DNA of 64,000 nucleotides from Melieria omissa (Eukaryota; Arthropoda; Insecta; Diptera; Ulidiidae). Below are positions 21,413 to 32,706 of this stretch, one piece after another (the stretch's first letter is position 1; the number at the start of each line of letters is the position of its first letter). The position numbers and the translations under genes were made by a program. The DNA is taken from NCBI GenBank assembly GCA_963971225.1, contig OZ020269.1:26155283-26219282 (forward strand), written 5' to 3'. The notes below the pieces were generated by a model. That model was given only the letters and a program-made list of their open reading frames with translations, did not search any database and was not told the origin of the DNA.

Positions 21413-22430
21413 GGCGTGTCGCGTCGCTCGCTGCCGCCGTGTGGCGTTTACGTGCAATAAATGTGGAAATGAAACCGTAGAGTTCAACTTGGCTGGGCGC
21501 GTGTTCGAACTGCGCCGCTTGCTGTCTCGAACGCCCATCGCCGACGACGATGCAAGCAAACAAAAATTTCATCATGTGATATAAATGTAAAATGTAAATT
21601 TTGTGAAACCAACAAATCGAAGCAAACAAATGAATGCAATGGGGAGAAAAAAATTGCAATTGCAATCGAACAATTTTTTTGTACAGCAGTGTACCTAGGC
21701 ACATTTTTTGCTTCAACTCTATTGTAGTTAGACTTAAGTGCTGCTGTTTGTTTTCCTCCAGGCGAATACATACACATGCATGCGTCTGTATTTGTGAGTA
21801 TGTGTGTGTGCATACCTGAAAAACTATTTATAATTGTATTTATTATTATTGTAAACAACAACAACAACTAAGCAAGCAAAATTTGTATAACCTAACAAAG
21901 TATTATCTACCACATACTCGTTCTATCTCTCTCTTTCTCTCTATTTATATCTCCTACTATCTTTTTCTCTTTTCCAGTCATCTGCATTGTATTATAGCAA
22001 CAAAATATTTCGTTACTGTTTAGCTTTTAAGTAAATTAAATTTTTTGTGCCCCTGCCCCCCTCACCACTCCGTAGTTTAATTTGAAAATCAGCAATTCCA
22101 ATGAGCGTGTTTAAGGTATTTGTAGCTTGTAAGCTTTGGCTTGTGTCAAAACAAAACACACAACAAACAAAACTCCATGAAAACAAATACACATTTACTA
22201 TAAATACATACAAACAAACAAACAAGTAAAATTGTATTTTTCTTTTTTTTTCTAGTGTAGTTTGTAAGTTTGGAAGTTTGTCAGCCAACAGAGGCAGACA
22301 AACAGAAATGAATCACACTAAAGAAGCAAAAGTGCTGAACATACACATTCACTGAAGTAAATTCACTAAAAGTAAAAAAAAACGTTCAAAGAATTACTCA
22401 AGTTCAATAAAAATTTAAATATTTGAAAAA
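21413..22430 (+). other. en: engrailed 3'UTR (inferred extent)
   Basis: The sequence after the stop is rich in CAA, TTTGT and TATTTAT words typical of fly 3'UTRs. A polyadenylation hexamer AATAAA sits very close to the stop (21456-21461) and another at 22406-22411, just before the tandem array begins. The distal one gives a UTR of about 1 kb, which I consider more likely. Confidence 0.5.
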
Positions 22431-22515
22431 ATTTCAAAATGAAAAACAACTACGCACTTTTTAATGGATGCAATGGAATAGGGTTGCGTTGGTTTGGGGG
22501 TTTTACAAATTCTTA

Positions 22516-23890
22516 TAAGTTTCTTAAAGGAATTTGGGACAGAAAGTTGGATCAGAAGTTGGGTTTGATAATAATCTATGAACGAATAAGTCTATAAAGA
22601 GTACTCAGCCTTAGAACAGTTCATCAAAGGCTGGGAATCTATGCACTGAAAACTACAGTTGAAGTTTCTTGGGAGAATTTTGGATAGAATGTTGGATCAA
22701 AAGTTGGGTTTGATTTCAAATTTCTATGAACGAAAAAGTCTATAAAAAGTACTCAGCCGTAGAACAGTTTATCAAATGCTGGGAATGTATGCGCTGAAAA
22801 CTACAGTTGAAGTTTCTTGAAAGAACTTGGTACAGAAAGTTGGATCAGAAGTTGGGTTTGATAATAATCTATGAACGAATAAGTCTATAAAGAGTACTCA
22901 GCCTTAGAACAGTTCATCAAAGGCTGGGAATCTATGCACTGAAAACTACAGTTGAAGTTTCTTGAGAGAATTTGGGATAGAAAGTTGGATCAGAAGTTCG
23001 GTTTTATAATTTCTATGAAGGAAAAAGTCTATAAAGAGTACTCAGCCTTAGAACAGTTCATCAAATGCTGAGAATCTGTGCGCTGAAAACTACAGTTGAA
23101 GTTTCTTGGGAGAATTTTGGATAGAATGTTGGATCAAAAGTTGGGTTTGATTTCAAATTTCTATGAACGAAAAAGTCTATAAAAAGTACTCAGCCGTAAA
23201 ACAGTTTATCAAATGCTGGGAATGTATGCGCTGAAAACTACAGTTGAAGTTTCTTGAAAGAACTTGGTACAGAAAGTTGGATCAGAAGTTGGGTTTGATA
23301 ATAATCTATGAACGAAAAAGTCTATAAAGAGTACTCAGCCGTAGAACAGTTTATCAAATGCTGGGAATGTATGCGCTGAAAACTACAATTGAAGTTTCTT
23401 GAAAGAACTTGGTACAGAAAGTTGGATCAGAAGTTGGGTTTGATAATTTCTATGAACGAAAAAGTCTATAAAGAGTACTCAGCCTTAGAACAGTTCATCA
23501 AATGCTGGGAATCTAAGCACTCAAAACCAAGCCCGTAGACAGGATTTGTTTTCGGGGGGGGGGGGGGTTACTCAAATCAAAACCCGACAGCTGACTGAAA
23601 ACAAGCTTCCAAGCTAAATTAAATTACTAATTTAACTTAATTAGGCACTTGGGCTCAATGTAAACGTAGCCATACATGGTGTGATTAGTAACTAGTTTAG
23701 AATATTATAAATTAAAACAATGTTCTAACATTTCGGGTCAGAACCCCCTAACCCCCGCCCCCCTAGCTACGGCCCTGCTCAAAACTACAGTTGAAGTTTC
23801 TTGAGAGAATTTGGGATAGAATGTTGGATCAAAAGTTGGGTTTGATATTTTCTATGAACGAAAAAGAGAGAGTCTATCTATGGGAATCTT
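22516..23890. repeat. Higher-order tandem repeat, ~145-bp units in a 437-bp trimer
   Basis: The mark GAAGTTTCTT recurs at 22661, 22809, 22954, 23098, 23246, 23391 and, after an insertion, near 23794; a first diverged unit starts near 22516. Steps are 148, 145, 144, 148, 145, 144, so units repeat as a 437-bp trimer. Units 437 bases apart are more alike than neighbours (for example CCGTAGAACAGTTTATC versus CCTTAGAACAGTTCATC variants). The array begins about 100 bases past the distal engrailed polyadenylation signal. Confidence 0.9.
23528..23777. mobile_element. 250-bp non-autonomous hAT-like element in the tandem array
   Basis: The ends are CAAGCCCGTAGACAGG at the left and, inverted, CAGGGCCGTAGCTAGG at the right. 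An exact 8-bp duplication CTCAAAAC flanks it (23520-23527 and 23778-23785). A G-run of about 14 lies near the left end and C-rich runs near the right. Removing it restores the tandem unit, so it entered after the array formed. No coding capacity. Confidence 0.9.
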
Positions 23891-24309
23891 GGGGTTTAGC
23901 CCCCGAAATATCTTTTAGTTAGTACAGAAATTTATTTATAACTGTCGCATATACATATATTCAATCATCAATAACACTTTTCAACACCAAAAATGCGCCT
24001 AAAAATAAATGTTTTCTAGGTTAACTTTGGGCCACTGAACACGAAACTGAAGATCAAAAAAATTTTTGAAAGAAGCGTTTTCGAAAAATCTTCGAAAAAA
24101 TAGTTTTTTCCTGTTGTTTCAGTTATGAGCACTTATCTCGTAAACCAATCATCCGACTAACACAAACTGTCCGTCTGTCAGAAGATAATACATTAGCCTT
24201 TCTAGCGATATACAGATTGTCCAAATCAGATTAGATTTGGAGAAATTATAGTCAAATGCATTAAATTTCAGGCTTTATTTAGATTATTAGGGATGATCCG
24301 ATTTAGGTC
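23891..24309. other. Unrecognised intergenic DNA
   Basis: No gene, inverted ends or clear repeat seen, apart from a short CTTGGGG/CCCCGAA motif near 23890-23910 that may be the debris of another G-rich MITE. Confidence 0.4.
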
Positions 24310-24600
24310 ATTAACTTCTTCTTCTTAGCATGACCGTCCAGGATGGACCACTGCCCCACAACTATCTTTCTCCATATTTCTCGATCCGTTGCCAAGCGTC
24401 ACCAGTTTTGCACGTTCATCTCTTTGAGGTCATCGATCACTACATCTACCAATCTTTTCTTTGGTCTGCCCTTAGTTCACTTCCCATATGGTTGCTTCTT
24501 GAAGGCTCGTTTTTGGAGCTCTTTGTTTTGGCATTTTGCCTAAGTGTCCAAGCCAGCGTATTCGTTGGGCTTTTATGTGTTTTATGACGTCTTATTTTTT
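24310..24600 (-). pseudogene. LINE reverse-transcriptase C-terminal remnant
   Basis: The minus strand reads QRIRWLGHLGK-like sequence, then TKERLVDVVIDDLKEMNV, QNW-RLATDREIWRKIV and GQWSILDGHAKKKK. This is the well-known C-terminal tail of RTE/CR1-type LINE proteins (RWLGH, RWxDxVxxDLKxxxVxNW, AxDRxxWR). There is an in-frame stop after QNW. Only the 3' end of the element remains; the RT and endonuclease domains are absent. Confidence 0.75.
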
Positions 24601-26369
24601 AGTTTTTTCATTAACTTATCAATTAATTAAAGTAGAGAGGTTACAGGCCTTGAGAAGAAGAAGCAGACTTCAATCTCTCAGCCATTTGCTTCTTAGCCCT
24701 TAGACGAAATAGAGACCTAACAAGTCTATTAGACTCATTCTATTCTTTCATAGTTATGAAGAATAAAGCTTTAGTTGCAGCTTCAAAACATCCACAATTA
24801 AAAACCCCTTAACAAAAAATGTCAGAGCCCAAGCGTTCTCGGAAATCAAAGCACAGACAACTTTACCTCTTGCAATGAAATTAAGATATGTTGCAGCTAA
24901 ATGAAAATTTGACATACGTTTTCATAAATGGATTCGAAACGATCGACACTGGAATGTGAAAGCGTTATTAAACCAAGTCTTCAGCATGCAACTTAATATT
25001 TTCCATAGAATTTATAGGCTTCGCTTTTCACCAAGTCGAGTGCAATCCGGTTGCATTAACCCCAGTTGCGATGTCATCTGCCGTCAGCCAAGCATTGCCA
25101 CGCTGACAGTGGCCATAAATAAAATTTCATCTGACACTTTACGCCCAATTTACCACGTGTGTGTGTGTGTGTTTGTGTATCGAGTGTGAGTGCTTGTCGA
25201 AAATTGCTGAGCGCCTTTCGGTTTGCAGTTGCACTTTAATTCCAATTAACGCGGCCAAACACACACACACACACAAACAAACAAACGGTACGACTAGTTG
25301 CACATGCTGACACAGTTAGGCGAGCACATTTGCTAATTGGCTCATTTGGCTGCCATCCATTTACTAATTTAAACACACACACACACACACATGCGAGCGC
25401 AAATTAAATCAAATGAAAGCGGCGCAAAAACTTTTTGATTCAAATTGACGCGCGTCGAATGATTTAGTGCGGCGGCATGCGGCATGTGGCAGGAGTCGCT
25501 ACTCCTACTCGCCACACTGCACGACGGCATGCGGCACATGTGGGTTTGTTACACTATTTGTTCATTTTGCTTTGTATTGGTGTGAGTGTGTGTGCGACTT
25601 GCCGCCAAAGTTGCCGTGTGCAATTAGCAAAGTTTTTGATTTTTTCGATTTTTCAAATTTTTGCCAATTTTTTTCTCTCTTTCATTGAGTTTGTGCTGCG
25701 CCGCCAAAAGGCACATCGACACACGGACTGGTCGCAACCGACAGTCGCTATTGATGTGCGACAGGTAGCGATGTGTTGATGTCATTGTGCAATAATTTGC
25801 AGTTTCAGCAAATTAACGTTTGATGTGTCAGCGCAATGCGAGTTTTTGGCGTTTTCAATTTGTCGTTGATTTGCGCTCTTTTTCTTACATAAGCAATGCA
25901 ATGAAATGCAAGAAACATGCCACACACACATAGTCACATTTACACATTTTTAATGCAGCTGTTTACTGCGCAATTAGAATGTGAAAATATGGCAATGTGG
26001 CATGATGCAGCCGCCCACTGACCTCATCGAGTGCGCTTTCCGCTGTGGACTCAAGATGTGTCGAGTACTTATGGGCTGTTAGAATTATGGTTTTTGCTAT
26101 TGTTGTAGGGAATAATGCATTGTCTGTGTTAATGAGTTTCGTTTAGGACACCTTGGAATATTTTATGCTCAATTTTTTTTTTAATAGTAAAAAAGGTTTG
26201 CATTTCAATATTTCAGAAAATATAACAAATTTGTTTATCATATAATGGAAGAACAATTGTCTTTGGCGTATGGACCTCAGGAAGAAGGACCTTAGAAAAA
26301 AAAGTATTTTATCTCATCAGGATTATTAATAAAATGCAGTTTCAACGGTATTAACCTTTGAAACTGAAA
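24601..26369. other. Intergenic island with CA/GT microsatellites
   Basis: From about 24.9 to 26.1 kb the DNA is GC-richer and transposon-free, with CA runs near 25150, 25257-25280 and 25373-25391. No coding gene is supported: the 100-aa frame at 25477-25779 overlaps another of similar length and has no recognised motif. Candidate regulatory DNA by position only. Confidence 0.4.
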
Positions 26370-26465
26370 GTGGCGCAAATACAAAATTTACTAATACAAA
26401 ATGAGTTTTTAAATGGTATTCGGCTCAAAAGCTTCACGCGAAACCATAGAGGGCGGGGGGTGATT
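26370..26465. mobile_element. Decayed hAT-like MITE fragment (CAGTGGCG family)
   Basis: Contains GTGGCGCAAATAC at the left, AAATGGTATTCGGCTCAAAA in the middle and CACGCGAAACC followed by a G-rich run at the right, matching the better copies at 27098 and 56965. The ends are eroded. Confidence 0.6.
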
Positions 26466-27097
26466 ATACAAATTTTTAATGAAAACATTCTTCGGGTCTT
26501 TAAAATATTGTCTCAGCTGCAACTTCGTTGATGAGTCACAAAACAATTGAGTAGGGAGTTTTGCACCAGTGGAATGTGAAATTGAAGCCACCAATTGAAA
26601 GCCACCGATTTGGGACAAGGAGATTTAATAGAGAGTTCGTCACTAGTAGAATGTTATATGTTATGAACTATTCACAATAAATCACAAAACTTAATAAATT
26701 AGTTAGTCAGGAATGATTCGCAGAGATTGCAAGTGGCTGTTCCAAACCTGTCGTCAAGAAGCGAACTGTGCTTCCTTGGAGACAGGGGAGATGTGTGAGT
26801 TAGGGGAAACTATTCAAAGTGTGGTAAAATAAAACCCATTAATTTTGCATTAAATTTAATTCTTTATTTAGCATATCTGGATTGATCCGATTTATGTTAA
26901 ATATGAACTGTTTTGTTCAATTAATTGTTGTAGTTTTTGAGGTGAAAATACAATATGTCTCTCACATAGAAACCCTCGTGCCCATTTACAAAAACCGGGA
27001 CAGTCGATTTTTAAAAGCTTCCTTGAGGCAAATTTTGGACCACAAAATCATTCATCAAAAACAGGAACAAAAAGTGGTAGGTTGCGATTATAAGGTG

Positions 27098-27239
27098 CAA
27101 TGGCGCACACAGGAAGGATTTTTGGGGTCGAAAACCCCACAAACAAAAATTGCTGGTGCAAAATTCAGTTTCAAATCGTATTGAGCTCAAAAATTTTACG
27201 CGAAATCCCCCCAAAAATGATATCCTCTGTGCGCCACTA
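27098..27239. mobile_element. 142-bp hAT-like MITE nested in the fossil mariner
   Basis: Ends CAATGGCGCACACAGGA and, inverted, TAGTGGCGCACAGAGGA. Flanked by near-identical 8-bp repeats ATAAGGTG (27090-27097) and ATAAGATG (27240-27247). Aligning the flanks to the mariner at 15249 shows the mariner sequence continues on both sides (TATGGTGGATGCATC there), so the insertion is nested. Confidence 0.88.
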
Positions 27240-28090
27240 ATAAGATGAATGCGTAAGAACCTCCAAAACCAGCTACCGAAGCTTCAGTTGAGTCACTATC
27301 AATATGCCTGTGTGACCTGTATCGTCCTGATGAAACACAATTCATCACCTATTGGCCAAAGCTGACCACTTCTGGGCGATTGCTTTCTTCAGAGAGTCCA
27401 ATTGTTGATAGTACAGATTCGAATTAAGAGTTTTCCTGCAGGAGAACAGCTCATGGTAAATGAAAATACCACAAAAAACACAGTAAAACCTTTCTAACCA
27501 CTTATCCTGGCTTGGCCATCATTTGCGCTGGTTCAACGCAATTCGATCAGAACTGTTTTTGCTTAATGTTACCGTAAGTGATCAAACCAGTTTTTATTAC
27601 TAATCATCATGCACTTGAGAATGAGAAATATAATTTTTATGTGATTCAGTAACGATTCGCCGGTGGAAAGTCCATAAAGGTTTTTTACATTAACTCATGT
27701 TGCACCCATACATCGAGCTTCTTTTTGTATCCACCTTCTTTTTCCTTTTTAAGTCAATCCAAGCAATTTTTCTGCAATGTTTTAGTTCCCGGTCAATCGA
27801 AACAATACCTACAAGACTATCGAAACCGACGTTTTTCCATGATTTCACTTATAATTTCGACAATTGGTCTCTAAGTGCCTGATGCATCTTTGTCATAAAA
27901 AATTACCGAAACAGAATCAATTAAACCTAAATTGTGCACCATTGGCTGTGAAAGTGTCAGAAGTCGTAGTGGATACGGGGGGGGGGGAGTTTAAATGGGG
28001 GATCAAACCATCCTGTTTGGTCATCGGGCCAAATGTCTTATAGATCGTTCTCAACTCAAATAAAAAATTCATACATATCTTTAAATCATA

Positions 28091-29007
28091 GGGGCATTCT
28101 TTGTAAGGTGCCACCCCTGCTCGATTTCGACGTTCCAGCAATCCAAGCAAAAAAAATCCTATTGTCATTTAAGGTATATATGTCAACATCAATTTTAATG
28201 TGATTATATAATAATAATATAATATATGATAAGGGAACACACGCAATAACACGGTCTGGGTAAATAAATGCGTAAAATTTGGTGAAGAAAAAACATAAAT
28301 ATAAAAACTGAAGGTTTTTCTTGCGGTGAAAAAGTAACCAAAAACTTATAAACAACTAAGGTAAATATCAGTGTTGGACTTAATTTTTAATGGTTTTTCA
28401 TAATCCGAAATGATATCCGAGCATATCGTTAGAAGAGAACATTTATTTATTCAATGATTTCCAAAAAGGCGTCCAAATGTAAAGTGCCACCCCCCTTTTA
28501 TCCTTGTTTTGTGGTCCTATATCGGTAAACTGACTCGGAATCGTCATTACGATGAATTTAAAGTGTTCTTAGTCAATTTTTCTCTAATCCTATCATGAGT
28601 AATAAATAAGTTCATTTTTTTGTATTAATTTCCATACAATTATTCATTTTTTCCGTTACCATTCAATTTGCATTTTGCTTTCGGTCATTTCGGTCATTCG
28701 GTCAAATTAAATTAAAAATTCTTTCGTAAATTTTCTAAACCATGCATTTTTAAGTGAGATTTTTACGTTTTTAGCGTTTTTTTAGAGGGTGTCACTTTAC
28801 ATTACAAATTTTTATGGTGTTGATTTTGAACACTTTGGGAAATTGGCTGTAAAATTAGTATTTACGAAAAATTAAAATGAAGTGTTACCTTGGATCATAG
28901 CTCTTTAAACCATCTTTCCAACGGTATATTAACTTTGGCGATACGTTAATTTTCTAACGAGTTTTGCGCAAAAATGCTATGGGGTGGCACCTTACAAAGA
29001 ATTCCCC
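28091..29007. mobile_element. Inverted-repeat element with GTAAGGTGCCACCCC ends
   Basis: The left end reads GGGGCATTCTTTGTAAGG then TGCCACCCC; the right end is its reverse complement with one difference over about 27 bases. Diverged internal copies of the motif occur at about 28478 (GTAAAGTGCCACCCCCC) and inverted at about 28785 (GGGTGTCACTTTACA). No TSD is certain. There is no coding frame; minus-strand frames at 28086-28355 are chance. Confidence 0.8.
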
Positions 29008-29334
29008 TTTTTTTAATCAAATCCAAAAGTTCTTAAAAAATCACCCGATACAAGCAGTCTTAATACATTTAGCCACCACTGTAGGCTCTACTCTTCGAAT
29101 TTGTACTTTTTTATTGTCTCTCTGAAGTTCATATTGTTGTATTTAGTACTAACGACTTGCTTTATATCCGAGCTACTGAAAATAAATGAAACGAAATACT
29201 GTAAAACTGTGCCACGAGTCGGACGTCGTTTGTTACTGGCATAGAAATTTGAAACTTTACGTGTTCCTTTTTTACGAACCTAACTCGAACCTTTGGGTAG
29301 GAAGTAACTAGAACGCATCTCAAATCAGGCCAGA

Positions 29335-29600
29335 CGCGGATTCAGAAAAATATTTCGGGGGGGGGGGTTTCAAAAAGTACTCCTTTAATATTTGTATATG
29401 CCTTTTAATTTGTATGTAGTTTCATAGGCGATCCAAATATTTCGGGGGGGTTTCAACCCCCAAAACATCCCCCTGAATCAGTAACTGAATCAGGCAATTG
29501 TACACCAGCCAAAATGCAAAATTTGTTGGTGTAAAATAAAAAAGTAAACATTCTACGCGAACCCCCCCTTCACAATGAAATCATGTGTGCGCCACTAGTC
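29335..29600. mobile_element. G-rich MITE debris (two partial copies)
   Basis: One piece starts GCGGATTCAGAAAAATAT followed by a G-run and ends with an inverted CCCCCTGAATCAG near 29485. The second ends with CATGTGTGCGCCACTAGT at 29600, as in the CAGTGGCG family. Internal words TTGTTGGTGTAAAAT and CTACGCGAACC match that family. Ends and duplications are too decayed to fix. Confidence 0.6.
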
Positions 29601-29830
29601 AAACCCATGAACACTATTCACATTGTTAGCCACCTGGCTGCCTGTGATTTCATCTCTACCGAAGAAAAGTTGTAAAATATTGCGATTTTTTTTTTGCTGA
29701 TTCCATATTTGGGTCCACATTTGAAACAAAACTGTCTGAGAAGTTTCTTTTAGTACGAAATCGATCGCACTTATACAACTCGACATACAGATTACTAAGT
29801 AATGGATTTATTTTTACTGCGATATTTTGA

Positions 29831-30020
29831 ATGCTTGCTTGCTTAACTGGCCATAACAACCCGTTAAATGTTTACGGTCTGCGGCAAAACTTGTCTTCTC
29901 CAGTTGACTGCATCAAGAGATAATAGAATGACCTCAACTTGGTCCTTCTACCGGAGAAACGGTATCCCTCTTTGACTTCGATCTCCAGCTGCTACATGGA
30001 ACACCGTTTTCACTGAAACT
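29831..30020. other. Unrecognised short spacer
   Basis: No gene is seen. It continues across the next MITE (same target words GAAAC-TC on both sides) into 30635-30780. Confidence 0.35.
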
Positions 30021-30626
30021 TCCAGTGTTGTCAGATATCTGATATGACTTTTTCCTAAATCTTAAAAAATCGAAATTCCTCCCAAAAGTTAAAAAAATTT
30101 CCTAAGATTGTTATATAATTTGCGTAATTTTAAGGAATACAACTTCTCATAACAAAATAAAAAAAACATATGATTGTTTTTAATGCAGCATCTTTTAATT
30201 CATCTTCAGCTTAATAACAAAAATGTTAACAAAAACAAAAGATAGAACAAATGAATTAAACAAACATTGCAGTTTTAGCGCGACATTGTGACAGCAATGA
30301 GTGAGAACGAGATAGAACGAGCTTACATTTTGTAAGCTTACAAATTTTTAACACAATAGGTTGTTTTGACTATTAAAATAGTTGCCAAAATATGTTTTGT
30401 TGCCAGTGTTTCCAATACATCATAGGTTAGGTTAGATAAGACAAGCAGACATCATACTTCGTTATTAAAAAATCTCCTTAAAATCCACTAAGGATCCGAA
30501 AAATCCCCTAACATAAAATCGAAATCTCCTAAACTTTCTCCTAAACAATTTTTCCTCCTAAAAATTCTCCTAAATGGCTAAGAATTTCTTAAGTCTAGGA
30601 GAAAATCTCCTGATCTAATAACACAG
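30021..30626. mobile_element. hAT-like MITE, CAGTGTTG family (606 bp)
   Basis: The left end CAGTGTTGTCAGATATC and the right end (ATCTAATAACACAG, inverted CTGTGTTATTAGAT) are the imperfect inverted ends of the same family as 47250-47980. Flanks GAAACTTC (30013-30020) and GAAACATC (30627-30634) agree at 7 of 8 bases. The interior is rich in TCTCCTAAA words. No coding capacity. Confidence 0.8.
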
Positions 30627-30799
30627 GAAACATCATCGTCCATATGGGAGACATGGAAAAGCCAAAATAGCTACTGGCCGATATTTTGAATAATGACCTC
30701 ATATTTGTAGTGTCATGAGTACTTTTGACTTTGCATAATAAGACTTTAGTCTACAATAGTTACACTGTGTTCCATAGGCAACAATTCCTTGAATTTTTT

Positions 30800-32250
30800 T
30801 CTTAAAGGTGACCAAAGCGTAGAACATCAGCAAAGAGGAATCAGGCAGCATCTGAGTGCAAATTCCTTTGAGTGACTTATTAGAACTTTGTTGCCAGCAA
30901 ATACCACCGCTCGAAGCTGCTGAACATTATGATTTGTTGTTGTTGTTGCTGTATAACTATTGTACTTGAATGCGATTATGGCACAGTGCGGTCGACAGTT
31001 CGTCAGCGCAGCACATTTTCGCACGTCTAATTGGATGGAATTCCCCCCGAACTGACAGGCGGCCTTTAATTGCGCGACCAAGGAAAATGTAAATCAAACA
31101 ACAAACGCATGCAACATGTGCGTCGATCAGCGCGCAACACTGCAACAGTGCAGTGCGAGTAAAAGTGCGATCGTTTTCTTTTGTCGCCTGCAATTAAAGG
31201 TTGAAAGGGAAAATTACAACAAGGCAACAACACCAAACCACAGCGAGCCAAGTGTTGGGGGGGAGAGCTGCCACGAGCCCAACACATGTGATTTATGTGT
31301 ACGCTTCATTTGGCCGCCGTGTAATGATAAATTGACTTGAACGCTGGCGTTGACGACACCGGCGCAGACGGACGCCGGCGCACGCACTCTAGCACACACA
31401 CACACACACGCAGCATTTGAAAATTTCAAGCAGTCGAATGCTTTGATTTTCCCACTTGCCTCAATGCAATGTGTGTCGGCTGCTTGGCTGACGGTCGGTC
31501 GGCTGGTGGCTGCAAGGGCCACCGATTTAATTGCATTTACGCGCCACATCTCAGCGGCTTTTCACTTCGCATTTCACTTTCTTATGGTTTTTTATATGTA
31601 CGTTTTTTTTTGTTTTACTTTGTTTTTGTTGTTGTATTTTGACGGTGCACATAATTTGGCCATGGCGTTTGTAATGGGTGGCCGGAGTTTTATAGTTTGC
31701 AGTATTAATTGCCATCGCCGGCGGCAAATAGTTTGCAAGTTTTCGAAAGTGGCCGCAGCAGCAGTGGCGGCTGCCAAATGGGGCGCCGTAAAGTGTCACA
31801 TGTGCGTTGCCATTCTGGAGGACACACAAACACACATACATGGACGTTTGGATGTGTGTGAGCAATTACAACTTTGATGTGCTAATGTCTGTGCATTTGT
31901 TTGCGTATTAATGTGTGTTGATATTTTGATATTTATTTGTCGGCGATAAAAGCGCCGCGCCGCACGGCTTATGGCCAATTACAAGTGTCACTTGCTTCCG
32001 TTGCAGGCGCTTTGCCAATTGATTTATTGGCCCAGCAGCCGACCGGACCATAAAAAGCAAACGAAGGAAATGCTTCGAGCATGAAACTTCAAATGATGTG
32101 AAACGTTTATGTGAAACTAATTGACGATTAAAATGTAGTCAAAGTTGCACAGAGTTAGTTGTCAATGCTTTAGCGTTCGACTACTGCAAAGAACTACAAC
32201 AACGTGTGAGAGAGGTGAGTATTTGAAAGTTATTTTTTTTAATAAGTGGC
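30800..32250. other. Transposon-free GC-richer island
   Basis: Unique sequence with short CA and TTG microsatellites. The 175-aa + strand frame at 31350-31877 overlaps several minus-strand frames of similar length and shows no domain, so I do not call a gene. Candidate long-range regulatory DNA for the engrailed region by position and composition only. Confidence 0.45.
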
Positions 32251-32706
32251 AATCGCTAAAAAGTTCGATATATATTATGTATAATAAAAATTGTTGCTAA
32301 AAAGTTGAAAACATAAAATGGTCTTTTCATTCTTATTTTGTATAATTTTTTGGAAAATTTTTGTACAAAAAACACCCTCTTTATCTCCTTTAAAAAATTA
32401 AAAATCCCCGAAAAAATCACATTTACAAATATTAATTAAAAACGTGTTTTTCAATAACATTTCATTTTTTATTTTTATTGAGAACAAATTTTTATACTAG
32501 AGATTTTTTTTTGCATTGAGGAAGATGTGCATTTTATATTCAAAACAGGATAACTTCAGAAACAAATATATATGTATTTTTAGTACCAAAGCAAATACAA
32601 CTTATGTATTTTTTTTTAATGATCAGAAATTATGACTGTCAAAAAGTTGAATTTTTAAAGTAATATATCAAAAATCCTTTTTTTAGGCTCAAATCCCGCT
32701 CGCCCT
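32251..32706. other. AT-rich unrecognised DNA
   Basis: A/T-rich sequence with T-runs and no gene or clear repeat, up to the TTAA that bounds the next element. Confidence 0.4.

Larger units (their letters stand above)
26817..29830 (-). mobile_element. Fossil mariner split by later insertions
   Basis: The left part (26817-27097) starts with a diverged inverted repeat (GGTAAAATAAAACCCATTAA) and the 3' end of the transposase, matching the copy at 15249. It resumes after a MITE at 27248 and continues to about 27930 (minus-strand CFTFF-like catalytic blocks, then NVWVQHEL-type N-terminal sequence near 27700). The 5' end of the same family (TTTAGTACGAAATCG, then TAATGGATTTATTTTT) appears only at 29600-29830. 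The intervening 1.7 kb is made of other elements. Many stops and indels make it non-coding. Confidence 0.65.

Noticed and set aside
31350..31877. 175-aa + strand ORF
   Set aside because: Starts in a CA microsatellite, has no recognisable domain and overlaps minus-strand frames; no splice evidence.
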